Assembly: GCF_020667895.1 (NCBI RefSeq)
Contig: NZ_JAFMPS010000004.1
Location: forward strand, 124,001-188,000
Direction of reading: 5' to 3'
DNA length: 64,000 nucleotides
From: Alcanivorax sp. 1008
GTDB taxonomy: Bacteria; Pseudomonadota; Gammaproteobacteria; Pseudomonadales; Alcanivoracaceae
Positions 9,317 through 18,758 of this stretch are shown piece by piece. Position 1 is the stretch's first letter; every line of letters begins with the position of its first letter. The notes beneath the pieces are model-generated. The model was not told where the DNA came from. It did no database searches and worked only from the letters and a program-made list of their open reading frames with translations. The position numbers and the translations under genes were made by a program.

Positions 9317-12130
9317 ATGAATTGGCATCTAGCCGTCGTACTATGGCTGGCCAGCGGCATCGCGTTGGCTTCTGCCCCTCCCCCTTATGCTATTGATGAT
9401 CCGACTGACAGCGCCAGAATTACTATCTATGCCGAATATCTCGCCGACATAGATGGAGCCCTCACGCTGGACGATATACGCAGCGGCGTATTCGATGATC
9501 AGTTTATTCCAGCGAGACGAGGCACCGAGCGACTAGGCTTCCATAAAAATCCATTTTGGCTTCGGCTGGCAATTCGCAATGACACTGATCGGGATTTACA
9601 GCGGATACTGGAATTATCCCCCGGATTTGGCTCCAGCATTACCTTTTATGAAGCATTAGAAGGCGCCTATCGAGGGCGGCAAAGCGGCACCGACCACACA
9701 CCTCCATGGGCAGATCTGCGCAGTCGAGACCAGCTTTTTCTGATTAACCTGCCCGCTGCAGAAACCCGGCTCTACTACATTCGCATCATGCCAACATTGT
9801 CTTTTGGCTTTTCCCTTCACTTGCACGACATCACCGAACAGGGTGCCCGGCAACTCAGTAGAAACATGCCCTACTTGCTACTTGGGGGGTTGGTATTTGG
9901 GCTGATTATTCTGTCCGCCGGGCTGTGGTTTTACACCCGTCAGTCCCTCTATATGCATTACTTTCTTTTTCAGTCCAGTGCACTGGCCGCCATTGCCGCT
10001 GGCACCGGCTTTCTTGGCCTGCTCTGTTGTTCCAGCCCTGGTTTACAGCCACGTATAGAAACCTTCACAGAGTTAATCGCTCTGTCATTTGCCGCACTGT
10101 TTACCCGAGAGTTCCTCAAGCCCGGTCAGAAGCTTCCGCGGATGGATCTGGTTCTGCGCCTGATAGCTATGGTGTTTCCTGCGCTGGCCTTATTCAGCCT
10201 GTCACTGCCAATAATGAATGCCGGGATACTGGCCTACTCCGCCTGGTTGCTTGGCGCATTGGTAATGGCCGCCACCGGCATCGCGGCGCTATACGTCAAC
10301 TTGCCGCGGGCAGGTTTATATCTTCTTGGCCGAGGCAGCCTGCTCGCGGTGGTGACTATTTCCTTGCTTGCTGCGTTTGGCGTGATTCCCATGAACATGC
10401 CTTTCTCCCTGTTGATACTGTGTGCCATGTCGGTGGAGGCTGTGTTGTTTGCCATCGGCCTGATGATGCACCGAGAACATTCCCTGCGCGAACAACTACT
10501 CGGCCAGCAGCGGCAGATGCTGGATGATTCAATGTGGCGTACTCGTAGCGATACGCTATCGCGCGTCAGCCATGAAATCCGCACCCCCATGAGCGGCATT
10601 CTGGGCATGGCAGAACTCCTTGAGGACACACCCCTCACCCCCAATCAGAAAGAGTGTGTTCGCTCGATCCAGTCTTCCGGGGAAAATTTACTGCGCATCA
10701 TTAACGACGTGCTCGAGTACTCACGGATTGAACAGAGCGGCAGCGACCTCAACCTTGAGCGTTTTGATCCCGGCGAGCTTGTTATGGCGGCGCTGGAGCT
10801 GTTTCGGGAGCGCGCCGAAGAAAAGAAAATCGAGCTGATTGCCCACATTCATTCCAATGTACCAGCCATGGTCGAAGGTGATCCGGGCAGGCTGCGGCAG
10901 ATTCTGACCAACATTCTTGCCGCCTGCGTGCGCCATGCCGGAGCGGGCGAGCTGGTTGTTGATGCCTCTCGCGACCCATCCGGAAGGGCAGACCACTTGC
11001 GCTTTGAATTCGAGGGCTCTGCGCTTAAGCACATCGACGGCAGCCTCAACGCTCTTCAGGACCGCGATAGCCTCGGTCAACACGACGCCACTGACCTGGG
11101 CCTCAATATTGCTCATCAGCTCAGCGAAGCGATGGGTGGTCGTTGTGGTTTACGCGATGGACGCAACGGCCAGTTATGCTGGGTCGCCGTCCCGTTGCCT
11201 GAGGTCTATTCAGAGCAACCCGAGCAGTCCGAAGACAACAGCGCCAGGCTCACGGGTAGACACATGCTGGTTGTTGACGACTCCAGCACTGTTACCCGAG
11301 TCATTCGCCATCAGGCACTAAGCTGGGGAATGCGGGTCACCGTATGCCACGACCCACGCGAAGCGCTGGCCAGCATTCGCATGCAGGCCAACCTGAAAGA
11401 CCCCTATGACATTGTTCTCCTTGATCACCTGATGCCAGGCATGAACGGCATGCAATTGGCCACCCGAATTCACGAAGATCCACTTATCATTCACCCTTTG
11501 GTGCTGGTCATGCTCACCGGCGTGCAGGATGCACCAACCACTAATCTGGCTCGCAATGTCGGCATTCATAAAGTGCTCACCAAACCGGTTTCCGGTCGAG
11601 TCCTGCGCCATGCTCTTAGCGAAGCCCTCGGCATACTGCCTGGTCCAGACAGCCATCACGAAGAACCATCCATGCCGGACCCTTCATTAAGAATTCTGGT
11701 GGCGGAAGATCATATGCTTAGCCAGAAGGTAATCCGCGGCATGCTGGGCAAACTGGGATTGGAAGCAGATCTTGTCAGTAATGGTATCGAGGCACTGATA
11801 GCCTATGGAGAAAAGCCCTACGATCTGATTCTGATGGACTGTGAAATGCCGGAGATGGATGGTTTCGAAACGACCCAACGTATCCGTGAACTGGAACGTA
11901 AAGACGGCAAGCCCGCAGTGCCAATTATTGCCTTGACCGCCCATGTCCTAAGCGAACATCGCCAACGCGCCCTGAGTTCAGGAATGAATGCACATGTGGG
12001 CAAGCCCGTCGAGCTTGGCAACTTGGCGGAGATCATCATCAGATTCACCCGCAAGGCGACAACAACTAGCTCAGACGCTGGCGATACTGGGCCGGGGACT
12101 CGGAAAACCAACGACGAAACGCCCGAGTAA
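9317..12130 (+). CDS. retS: RetS-like hybrid sensor histidine kinase
   Basis: The 937-residue protein has RetS order: signal peptide (MNWHLAVVLWLASGIALASA), periplasmic 7TMR-DISMED2 domain (about 30-160), seven membrane helices (about 175-390), HisKA with His419 in SHEIRTPMSGILG, an HATPase-like domain, and two receivers with Asp703 (LLDHLMPGMNG) and Asp841 (LMDCEMPEMDG). In Pseudomonas, RetS binds the kinase GacS and blocks it, steering planktonic versus biofilm life. Length and the purD-adjacent position match RetS (about 942 residues). The HATPase domain looks degenerate: the second N-box Asn is lost (NILAACVRHA) and no DxGxG box is seen. ATG 9317 gives the signal peptide. The upstream in-frame extension overlaps the preceding gene. 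The 3' end overlaps the AraC gene by 65 bases. Confidence 0.88.
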   Translation: MNWHLAVVLWLASGIALASAPPPYAIDDPTDSARITIYAEYLADIDGALTLDDIRSGVFDDQFIPARRGTERLGFHKNPFWLRLAIRNDTDRDLQRILELSPGFGSSITFYEALEGAYRGRQSGTDHTPPWADLRSRDQLFLINLPAAETRLYYIRIMPTLSFGFSLHLHDITEQGARQLSRNMPYLLLGGLVFGLIILSAGLWFYTRQSLYMHYFLFQSSALAAIAAGTGFLGLLCCSSPGLQPRIETFTELIALSFAALFTREFLKPGQKLPRMDLVLRLIAMVFPALALFSLSLPIMNAGILAYSAWLLGALVMAATGIAALYVNLPRAGLYLLGRGSLLAVVTISLLAAFGVIPMNMPFSLLILCAMSVEAVLFAIGLMMHREHSLREQLLGQQRQMLDDSMWRTRSDTLSRVSHEIRTPMSGILGMAELLEDTPLTPNQKECVRSIQSSGENLLRIINDVLEYSRIEQSGSDLNLERFDPGELVMAALELFRERAEEKKIELIAHIHSNVPAMVEGDPGRLRQILTNILAACVRHAGAGELVVDASRDPSGRADHLRFEFEGSALKHIDGSLNALQDRDSLGQHDATDLGLNIAHQLSEAMGGRCGLRDGRNGQLCWVAVPLPEVYSEQPEQSEDNSARLTGRHMLVVDDSSTVTRVIRHQALSWGMRVTVCHDPREALASIRMQANLKDPYDIVLLDHLMPGMNGMQLATRIHEDPLIIHPLVLVMLTGVQDAPTTNLARNVGIHKVLTKPVSGRVLRHALSEALGILPGPDSHHEEPSMPDPSLRILVAEDHMLSQKVIRGMLGKLGLEADLVSNGIEALIAYGEKPYDLILMDCEMPEMDGFETTQRIRELERKDGKPAVPIIALTAHVLSEHRQRALSSGMNAHVGKPVELGNLAEIIIRFTRKATTTSSDAGDTGPGTRKTNDETPE

Positions 12131-13112
12131 ACGAGCTTTGCTCGGCAAAGCCAAGCAACAGGCCAATATCCGTTAGCGATAGCTTTTGGTCCTCCAGGTA
12201 AAGCTCCGCCAGGGTTCTACGCAAGCCATCCAGCACTTCCTGAAAGCCCTGCCCCTGCTTGCGCAATCTGCCCTGCAGCGTTCGCTCGGCCATTTGCAAA
12301 CGTGATGCAACCTGTTCGAGCGTCGGCTCTCCCTCTGCAAGCAAGCGATAAATTTCACGGCGCACTGCAGCGATAAGATTGGTACCACTGTCATAGTCAG
12401 CCATCAACTGGCTGGCCTCACGCTCCATTAACCCACTCAGGCCCGGGTCTGCATCCCGTAAAGGCTGGGACAACAAAGCCCGCGACACCTCTAACCCATC
12501 AAAAGAAGCAGCAAACTCCACCGGGCAATCGAAATACTCTTCATAGCGGGCAATGTCCGCCGGCTTTTGGTGGCGAAAGCAGACTCGCAGTGGTGCTGCA
12601 GGCACATTTATCAGTTGCCGGGCAAACGTGACCCAGCCAGTGATTGCTGCCTCAACCAGATAGCGCCCAGGCTCACCCGCAAGCGGACAGTGCCAAACCA
12701 GCCGCAGCACATCATCCTCCATCTGTGCTTCGGCGCGCCCCAGATTGCCGCTAAGCTTTTCAAAACGGATCAGTTTATCAATTGCTTCACCGATATCCGC
12801 ACTGGCTAGAATCACATAGCCAAGCACCTGATAGGAGCGCGCCCGGACCAGCCGGCCAACCTCAAACCCCATTCCCGAATCATCGCAGCGATTGAGCAGC
12901 ACCAGAAACAATCGCATCACGTCTACCAGCGGCAACATGCCATCAACGCGGCCAAGCAAGTCGGCAGGCAACCCGGCCTCGGCCAGCAGTTCGCCCACAT
13001 CAAGCTTATAGTGTGCTGCCAGCTCCGGCAGGATTGAGGTCAGATAGGCCACCGATAAACTACGGTCCGTCCCGGCGATATCTGGATTTAACGGCGCACG
13101 AGGTGACGTCAC
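12066..13112 (-). CDS. AraC-family transcriptional regulator
   Basis: A 348-residue regulator. The N-terminal two thirds match the Arabinose_bd (PF12625) type seen in OruR/ArgR-like AraC proteins (PLVDVMRLFLVLLNRCDD, SYQVLGYVILASADIGEAID). The C-terminal AraC HTH carries LEQVASRLQMAERTLQGRL and LTDIGLLLGFAEQSSFTRAF. I chose GTG 13112: it overlaps the TGA of the upstream AAA gene (GTGA) and has a GGAG sequence eight bases before it, implying translational coupling. Its 3' end overlaps the convergent retS gene by 65 bases. The ligand is unknown. Related proteins in Alcanivorax sit beside hydrocarbon or fatty-acid genes, but none is next to it here. Confidence 0.85.
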   Translation of the reverse strand: MTSPRAPLNPDIAGTDRSLSVAYLTSILPELAAHYKLDVGELLAEAGLPADLLGRVDGMLPLVDVMRLFLVLLNRCDDSGMGFEVGRLVRARSYQVLGYVILASADIGEAIDKLIRFEKLSGNLGRAEAQMEDDVLRLVWHCPLAGEPGRYLVEAAITGWVTFARQLINVPAAPLRVCFRHQKPADIARYEEYFDCPVEFAASFDGLEVSRALLSQPLRDADPGLSGLMEREASQLMADYDSGTNLIAAVRREIYRLLAEGEPTLEQVASRLQMAERTLQGRLRKQGQGFQEVLDGLRRTLAELYLEDQKLSLTDIGLLLGFAEQSSFTRAFRRWFSESPAQYRQRLS

Positions 13113-14611
13113 TGAGCATCTCCAACTACCGGCATACCATCCGCCGGCACCGCGCGGCTTTGACACCAGTTCCGCAAATCAGCAATACGCTCTGCCATGG
13201 TCACGGATAGCGGTACGGTGCTGGCGATCTCTTCCAGCAACAGCCCACTGGACAAAGCCACCGAGCGGGCACGGGCGTTATATAAGGCAGACACCACTGC
13301 CTGCTCAATCTCTGCACCGGTGAAACCCTCGCTGGCGCCCGCCAGCATGGTCAGGTCAAACTGTTGTGGTTCCTGATCACGCAAACGCAGATGAATACGA
13401 AAGATTTCCTCTCGAATTTCCAGGGACGGCAAATCAACGAAAAAAATCTCGTCCATCCGGCCCTTGCGAATCAATTCCGGCGGTAACCGATCAATCTCAT
13501 TTGCCGTCGCCACCAGAAAGACCGGCGATTGGCGCTCCGCCATCCAGGTTAGCAGAGTGCCAAGTACGCGCCGTGAGGTGCCCCCATCGTTATCTCCGGA
13601 AGCAATACCTTTTTCAATTTCATCTATCCACAACACACAGGGCGCCATGGTCTCCGCCAGCGCCAGCGCTTCGCGGACATTGCGTTCGGACTCGCCAAAG
13701 AACTTGTTATAGACCGCCCCCATATCCAGACGCAGCAGCGGTAAATGCCACAGTCCGGCAACGGCCTTGGCGGCCAGGCTCTTGCCGCCACCCTGAACAC
13801 CCACCAACAAAATGCCGCGTGGGTTATCCCGCTCATTGACACCACCGATGAAAGCATCGCGGCGTCGCCCCAGCCACGCCTTCAGCCCTTGCAGGCCACC
13901 AACATCGGAGAAACGTGCTGTGTCGTACTCAAAACTCAGCACCCCCCCCATGTCTAGCAGTTCAAAACGGGCGCGATTAATCTCTGGCAGATCGGCCTCG
14001 CAAATGGCGTTGTCATCGGCAATTGCCCCGCGAGCGAGACGGCGGGCATCATCCCGAGTCAGACCACGCAGGTTGCTAATCATGCGCGGAATAACATCAC
14101 CTTTGGCACTAACCCGCTGACCACTTTGTTGCTGCCAGCGTCTCGCCTCTTCCTGAACAATAGCGCGCAGCTGACTATCATCAGGCAGCGCCAGACTAAA
14201 GCTGGCACAGAATCGCCGGATCTCTGCTGGCGCAGTCAGTTCATGACTGATCAGCACCAAGGTGTGGGCGACCTTGTCGTGATTCAGGGCAATTTCCTTG
14301 ATCAGCCTGATAACCTTGGGGTCATCACCAATGAAGGGATGAAAGTCGCACAACGCATAGATGCCCGGCTGGTTGGTTTTGCGGATATGCTGCAAAACCT
14401 GCTCAGGCTCAACGGTGTCGGTAAAGGCCGGCGCATCGGAAAACTCCAGACGATTCAGCCCCTCAGTAACCGCCCAGTTGAACACTGGCCGTGATTCCGC
14501 CATGCCGATCCGGGTGAGCAAATCCAGTGCCCGTCGCTCTTCCCAGGTTTCGATAACAATGACGGGATAGCGGGAATCAATCAGCAACCGCAGATCTTTC
14601 ACTTCTTTCAC
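13109..14611 (-). CDS. Ycf46-like AAA+ ATPase
   Basis: A 500-residue AAA+ protein. The N-terminal alpha/beta domain begins [21 protein letters not shown], and the ATPase module spans about residues 230-480. Walker A is GVQGGGKS (271-278), Walker B is VLWIDE (326-331), and the sensor segment is [21 protein letters not shown]. The best match I recognise is the Ycf46 family of cyanobacteria and plastids, also found in bacteria, whose role is unclear. GTG 14611 has a GGGGGAG ribosome-binding sequence six bases upstream. It is divergent from coq7 and coupled to the downstream AraC gene. Confidence 0.82.
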   Translation of the reverse strand: MKEVKDLRLLIDSRYPVIVIETWEERRALDLLTRIGMAESRPVFNWAVTEGLNRLEFSDAPAFTDTVEPEQVLQHIRKTNQPGIYALCDFHPFIGDDPKVIRLIKEIALNHDKVAHTLVLISHELTAPAEIRRFCASFSLALPDDSQLRAIVQEEARRWQQQSGQRVSAKGDVIPRMISNLRGLTRDDARRLARGAIADDNAICEADLPEINRARFELLDMGGVLSFEYDTARFSDVGGLQGLKAWLGRRRDAFIGGVNERDNPRGILLVGVQGGGKSLAAKAVAGLWHLPLLRLDMGAVYNKFFGESERNVREALALAETMAPCVLWIDEIEKGIASGDNDGGTSRRVLGTLLTWMAERQSPVFLVATANEIDRLPPELIRKGRMDEIFFVDLPSLEIREEIFRIHLRLRDQEPQQFDLTMLAGASEGFTGAEIEQAVVSALYNARARSVALSSGLLLEEIASTVPLSVTMAERIADLRNWCQSRAVPADGMPVVGDAQ

Positions 14612-14671
14612 GCCAACTCCCCCCGTTTTGGCGGTATCCTAGCACGCGACGCACAGACACCGGACAGCATC

Positions 14672-15322
14672 ATGAACATGCCCCGAAGCCGGCAGCTCAG
14701 CCCTCTGGACAAGTTGCTAAGCAGCGCCGACAACGCCCTGCGCACCCTTACACCGGGCACCACCAAGGCGGAACGCCAGCCACGGGATGACGCCCCTGCG
14801 GCCGCCCTGAAAGACCCGGACAGGCACCACATTGCCGGCCTGATGCGCATCAACCATACCGGAGAGGTGTGCGCCCAGGCGCTGTATCAGGGGCAGGCCA
14901 GCACCGCCAGCCTGCCCCATGTTCGTCATGCCATGGAACAGGCGGCCCGTGAAGAAGAAGACCATCTGGCCTGGTGCGAGGACCGCCTGCGCGAGCTCAA
15001 TAGCGCACCCAGCAAGCTGAACCCCCTGTTTTACGCCATGTCATTCGGCATTGGTGCGCTGGCCGGACTGGCCGGGGACCGCTGGAGCCTGGGCTTTGTT
15101 GCCGAAACCGAACACCAGGTGGTGCGCCATCTGGAGGATCATCTGCAGCAACTACCCGCTGATGACCAGCGTAGTCGAGCTATTCTGGAGCAGATGCGCG
15201 TAGACGAGCTCAAACATGCAGTCACCGCAGAGGGTGCCGGAGGCGCAGCCCTGCCACCGCCAATCCGCAACATGATGTCGTTAATGAGCAAGGTGATGAC
15301 CTGGAGCACATACCGAGTCTGA
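14672..15322 (+). CDS. coq7: 2-octaprenyl-3-methyl-6-methoxy-1,4-benzoquinol hydroxylase (Coq7)
   Basis: A membrane-associated di-iron monooxygenase that adds the last hydroxyl in ubiquinone synthesis. Metal-ligand motifs are present: [43 protein letters not shown] and RVDELKHA. The 216-residue length fits the bacterial family. A mildly hydrophobic stretch ([15 protein letters not shown]) is the expected membrane-associating helix. Either ATG 14672 or 14678 could start it. It converges with speD on a shared bidirectional terminator. Coq7 near speD is also the Pseudomonas arrangement. Confidence 0.95.
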   Translation: MNMPRSRQLSPLDKLLSSADNALRTLTPGTTKAERQPRDDAPAAALKDPDRHHIAGLMRINHTGEVCAQALYQGQASTASLPHVRHAMEQAAREEEDHLAWCEDRLRELNSAPSKLNPLFYAMSFGIGALAGLAGDRWSLGFVAETEHQVVRHLEDHLQQLPADDQRSRAILEQMRVDELKHAVTAEGAGGAALPPPIRNMMSLMSKVMTWSTYRV

Positions 15323-15331
15323 CCCAGATAA

Positions 15332-15358
15332 AAAAGCCCGGCCAAGTGCCGGGCTTTT
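15332..15358. terminator. Bidirectional terminator between coq7 and speD
   Basis: AAAAGCCCGGC (15332-15342) pairs perfectly with GCCGGGCTTTT (15348-15358) around a five-base loop. The A-run on one side and T-run on the other let it work on both strands, serving convergent coq7 and speD. Confidence 0.92.
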
Positions 15359-15382
15359 CAGGTTGTCGCTAAGCGCAACAGA

Positions 15383-16186
15383 TCAGTCAAGGTTACGGGA
15401 ATAGAAAATCTCCAGCATCTCTTTTTTCAAGCGGTGCTCGATATCTGCCAGCTCCGCATCAGAAAATTCCTCACGGCCGGCGCCAAACAGATAGTTATCG
15501 ATATCAAAGTCCTTCAGCAACAGCTTCGAGTGGAAGATGTTTTCCTGATACACGTTAACGTCGATCATCTGATAGGCGTTGCGGGTTTCCTCGGTGAGGA
15601 AGTTCTGGATGGAGTTAATATCGTGATCGATATAGTGCTTGGTGCCATCCACATCACGGGTCATGCCACGAACACGGTAATCAATGGTGACGATATCCGA
15701 GTCAAAACTGTGAATCAGATAATTCAGAGCGCGCAGCGGTGAAATGACACCACAGGTCGACACATCAACATCCACACGGAATGTGGAAATACCATTATCC
15801 GGGTGTGACTCCGGATAGGTGTGCACGGTCACGTGGCTCTTATCCAGGTGAGCAACAATGGTATCCGGCAACGGACCAGGCGCTTCTTCATCGAAGTCCG
15901 GGTCAGTAGGGGGCGTTTCGTGCTCTGCAATCAGCATAGTTACGGACGCGCCCTGAGGATCGTAATCCTGCCGTGCCACGTTCAGAATATTGGCACCAAT
16001 AATTTTGGTGACGTTAGTCAGAATTTCAGTCAACCGCTCGGCGTTGTACAGCTCATCGATATACTCGATGTACTCCTTGCGGTGCTGCTCTGTCTTCGCA
16101 TAGCTGATATCAAAGATATTGAAGCTCAGGGACTTGGTCAGATTGTTAAAGCCGTGAAGCCGGATCTTGGGGTTGAGATCTTTCAC
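15383..16186 (-). CDS. speD: S-adenosylmethionine decarboxylase proenzyme (E. coli SpeD type)
   Basis: Decarboxylates SAM to supply the aminopropyl group for spermidine. The 267-residue proenzyme has the self-cleavage site in [16 protein letters not shown]. Serine 117 would become the pyruvoyl group, and the fragment downstream of it the alpha chain. [19 protein letters not shown] carries the conserved cysteine region. The length matches E. coli SpeD (264). It starts at GTG 16186 with AAGGA five bases upstream. It lies downstream of the OsmC-like and VOC genes on the same strand. No spermidine synthase gene is in the window. Confidence 0.95.
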   Translation of the reverse strand: MKDLNPKIRLHGFNNLTKSLSFNIFDISYAKTEQHRKEYIEYIDELYNAERLTEILTNVTKIIGANILNVARQDYDPQGASVTMLIAEHETPPTDPDFDEEAPGPLPDTIVAHLDKSHVTVHTYPESHPDNGISTFRVDVDVSTCGVISPLRALNYLIHSFDSDIVTIDYRVRGMTRDVDGTKHYIDHDINSIQNFLTEETRNAYQMIDVNVYQENIFHSKLLLKDFDIDNYLFGAGREEFSDAELADIEHRLKKEMLEIFYSRNLD

Positions 16187-16241
16187 TGTTTTCCTTCTCT
16201 ACTCGCCAGAGCGGGGCGCCACCGACGGCACCCCATGGATA

Positions 16242-16664
16242 TCAGCCACCCGCCGGTTCACGGACAAAGCGACCACCGGAGATCGGAGGGTGATAGATGA
16301 TTTGCACCACCACACCCTCTGGATCCAGACAATAGAAGCTGCGCGCACCGTCCCGATGCGTACGTGGCTCCGATTTCATCTTGACGCCGGCATCTTGCAG
16401 AAAGGTGAACCACTGATCCACATCTGCCGGCTGATTTACAATAAAGCCAATATGATCCAGTCGCTGGGCGGCGGAGAAATCTCCCTCCTGCCAGCGATGC
16501 AGGGCCAAGTTGTCGGCCCCTGAGCACAGATAGACGTTATCCGCATCAGGGCGCCACTCGACCTGCATAGCCATCAGGTCGACATAAAATCGTTCGCTTG
16601 CTTCGAAGTCACGACAGAACAGCGCCACATGGCGCAACCCGGCATGCTTTGGTCGCTCAAGCAT
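16242..16664 (-). CDS. VOC (glyoxalase/dioxygenase fold) protein
   Basis: A 140-residue protein of the vicinal-oxygen-chelate superfamily, starting MLERPKHAGLRHVALFCRD. It shows the paired beta-alpha-beta-beta-beta modules: HVALFCRDFEASERFY at the start, then RLDHIGFIVNQPADVDQW and SFYCLDPEGVVVQIIYH near the end. His and Glu residues suitable for metal binding are present, but the substrate cannot be told. ATG 16664 overlaps the end of the upstream OsmC-like gene by eight bases, so they are translationally linked. A longer frame beginning at 16763 lies inside the OsmC gene and is rejected. Confidence 0.8.
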   Translation of the reverse strand: MLERPKHAGLRHVALFCRDFEASERFYVDLMAMQVEWRPDADNVYLCSGADNLALHRWQEGDFSAAQRLDHIGFIVNQPADVDQWFTFLQDAGVKMKSEPRTHRDGARSFYCLDPEGVVVQIIYHPPISGGRFVREPAGG

Positions 16665-17085
16665 CTTCCTGCTCCACACTGAAACTATGCTCGATAGTGA
16701 CACCAGCACGGGACAGCATGATTGAACCAGAACAGTATTTGTCGGCGGACAACTCCACCGCACGCTTCACTTGCGCGTCCTTCAGGCCGCGGCCGCGCAC
16801 CACAAAATGCATGTTCACGCGTGTAAATACCGCCGGCACCTGATCCTGAGCACGCTCCGCAGTCATTTCGCAGCGGCAATCGGTAACGTCCTGACGGGCC
16901 TTCTTCAGGATATGCACCACATCAAAAGAGGCGCAGCCACCTACGCCCATCAGGATCATCTCCATGGGTCTTGCGCCACGATTCTGACCACCGTGATCCG
17001 ACGGCCCATCCATCAGTACTTTGTGACCGGTTTCGGACTCCGCCTCAAAACACACATCACCCTGCCAACGGACTACAGCTTTCAT
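16657..17085 (-). CDS. OsmC-family peroxiredoxin-like protein
   Basis: A 142-residue OsmC/Ohr-superfamily protein (YhfA-like subgroup). These proteins use two cysteines to reduce organic hydroperoxides. Both are visible: Cys51 in MGVGGCASFDVV and Cys118 in SADKYCSGSIML. ATG 17085 gives the standard length. The long frame extending upstream to 17949 is antisense to vfr and is rejected. It lies divergently next to vfr, as PA0653 does in P. aeruginosa, and heads an OsmC-VOC-speD gene string. Confidence 0.88.
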   Translation of the reverse strand: MKAVVRWQGDVCFEAESETGHKVLMDGPSDHGGQNRGARPMEMILMGVGGCASFDVVHILKKARQDVTDCRCEMTAERAQDQVPAVFTRVNMHFVVRGRGLKDAQVKRAVELSADKYCSGSIMLSRAGVTIEHSFSVEQEDA

Positions 17086-17271
17086 CAGCCACCTCGATAT
17101 GCCGAAGGGCGCGCAGATTAACACAACCCTGCCGCGCCACCCAGTATCTGCCCACATCCAGCGGCGATCGCGCCACTCTAAGAAAAAGGTGTGATGCACT
17201 CCCTTGGCAGAGGGGGTGAAAACGGGCAAACTCGGCCCATTGTCACCACTGTGAAGCCTTATCGGATCCCC

Positions 17272-17901
17272 ATGACAGAGATCTTCAACAAGATCATCCC
17301 CAATCTGGACCACTTCCTGGCCCACTGCCATCGCCGCAAGTACCCGGCGAAGAGCACTATTATCTACGCGGGCGACGAGTCTGACGCGCTCTACTACATC
17401 CTCAAGGGCTCGGTCACCGTGATGATCGAGGACGACGATGGCCGTGAAATGATCATGGCCTACCTCAACGAAGGTGATTTCTTCGGTGAAATGGGCCTGT
17501 TCGAAGAGGCCGCGCGCTCTGCCTGGGTCAAGGCCAAGACCGAGTGCGAAGTTGCCGAAGTCAGCTATGCCAAGTTCCGCCAACTGGCCCGGGAAGACGC
17601 GGAGATCCTGTTTGCCGTATCTGCCCAGATAGCCGGGCGCCTGCGCGCCACCACCCGCAAGGTCGGCGATCTGGCCTTCCTCGACGTTACTGGCCGGGTT
17701 GCCGGCACCCTGCTGGAGCTGTGCAAACAGCCCGACGCCATGACCCACCCGGATGGCATGCAGATCAAGGTCACCCGTCAGGAAATTGGCCGCATTGTCG
17801 GTTGCTCCCGCGAGATGGTCGGCCGGGTACTGAAGAATCTGGAAGATCAGGGGCTGGTGTCGGTCAAGGGCAAGACCATGGTGGTGTACGGCACCCGCTG
17901 A
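17272..17901 (+). CDS. vfr: Cyclic AMP receptor protein Vfr/CRP
   Basis: A global cAMP-responsive transcription factor. At 209 residues it matches E. coli CRP (210) and Vfr. The cAMP pocket shows [17 protein letters not shown] (Glu and Arg-Ser contacts), and the C-helix has the Thr-Thr pair of Vfr in [19 protein letters not shown]. The HTH is [25 protein letters not shown] 17272 was chosen by homology, since an in-frame ATG at 17191 adds an unconserved leader. The position beside an OsmC-like gene, with speD and trpC nearby, is as in Pseudomonas. Confidence 0.95.
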   Translation: MTEIFNKIIPNLDHFLAHCHRRKYPAKSTIIYAGDESDALYYILKGSVTVMIEDDDGREMIMAYLNEGDFFGEMGLFEEAARSAWVKAKTECEVAEVSYAKFRQLAREDAEILFAVSAQIAGRLRATTRKVGDLAFLDVTGRVAGTLLELCKQPDAMTHPDGMQIKVTRQEIGRIVGCSREMVGRVLKNLEDQGLVSVKGKTMVVYGTR

Positions 17902-18044
17902 TCTTTGATCTCCCTCAATGTTGTTAGCGGAAGGCCGCCGGGCCATCATCTAATTTTTCGATGATATGCCGCGTGATCTACAGCTGTTTCTTCTTTACCC
18001 GCCCCAGCAGAATGGAAAACCTCTGACCACACAGGAGTTTTCCC

Positions 18045-18674
18045 ATGCGCAAGTTTATGTTTGCCACCCTGCTATCCGCAGCCGGTGTAATGGTTGGCGG
18101 TGTCCATGCCGCTGATAAAGTCACCTCTTTTACCCTTGACCCCATGCACACTCAGGTTCAGTTCAGCTGGGACCACTTCGGCTTCTCATCACCGGGCGCG
18201 ATCTTCAAGGTGGTCGAGGGCGAGATTCTGGCCAACGAAACCACCCCGGAAAAGTCCTCCGTGTCAGTAAGCATTCAGGTAGACAGTATCGAAACCGGCG
18301 TGCCCCTGCTCAACGAACATCTGCTCACCCTGCCGGAATACTTTAAGGTTAAGAATCACCCCACCATCAGCTTCAAGAGCAGCGCTATTACCAATGTGGA
18401 TAGAGATGCCGAAGAGTTCGATCTGGTCGGCATCCTGACGGTAAATGGCATCAGCAAGGAAGTGGTGTTGGATACTGAGGTGAACAAGATTGGCGAGCAT
18501 CCAATGTGGGACAACGCCCGTGCACTCGGTTTAAGTGCGGAGACTACGATCAAACGTTCCGACTTCGGCATGGGCAAATATGCCCCCGCCGTCAGTGACG
18601 AACTAGAGGTAAAAATTACTCTGGAAGCCATTGAGACCAAGGGCTATCTGAAGAAGCTGGAAAGCTCGAAGTAA
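18045..18674 (+). CDS. YceI-family periplasmic protein
   Basis: A 209-residue secreted lipocalin-like protein. A signal peptide (MRKFMFATLLSAAGVMVGGVHA) precedes the YceI domain, which begins FTLDPMHTQVQFSWDHFGFSS and contains VSIQVDSIETGVPLLNEHL and AETTIKRSDFGMGKYAP. Family members bind polyisoprenoid or amide ligands in a beta-barrel, and their roles are mostly unclear. It is isolated between vfr and murI, which in Pseudomonas lie in a different arrangement. A hairpin follows the stop codon. Confidence 0.92.
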   Translation: MRKFMFATLLSAAGVMVGGVHAADKVTSFTLDPMHTQVQFSWDHFGFSSPGAIFKVVEGEILANETTPEKSSVSVSIQVDSIETGVPLLNEHLLTLPEYFKVKNHPTISFKSSAITNVDRDAEEFDLVGILTVNGISKEVVLDTEVNKIGEHPMWDNARALGLSAETTIKRSDFGMGKYAPAVSDELEVKITLEAIETKGYLKKLESSK

Positions 18675-18688
18675 TCGCAGTCATGGGC

Positions 18689-18717
18689 TCTGCCTGAGCC
18701 AGAGCGGCTCGGGCAGA
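18689..18717. terminator. Hairpin between convergent yceI and murI
   Basis: TCTGCCTGAGCC (18689-18700) pairs with GGCTCGGGCAGA (18706-18717) with a single G-T wobble and a five-base loop. No T-tract follows on either side. It lies between convergent genes, where a transcript end is expected. Confidence 0.5.
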
Positions 18718-18758
18718 ACTACTCAGCAGCGAAAAACTCAGCGTCACCGGGTGACGCC

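Noticed and set aside
17086-17271. A CRP-binding site in the vfr upstream region
   Set aside because: TGTGA and TCAC half-sites occur (near 17190 and 17243) but not as a properly spaced dyad.
17086-17949. Long minus-strand extension of the OsmC-like frame
   Set aside because: It runs antisense through vfr and shows no recognisable domain; OsmC homology begins exactly at 17085.
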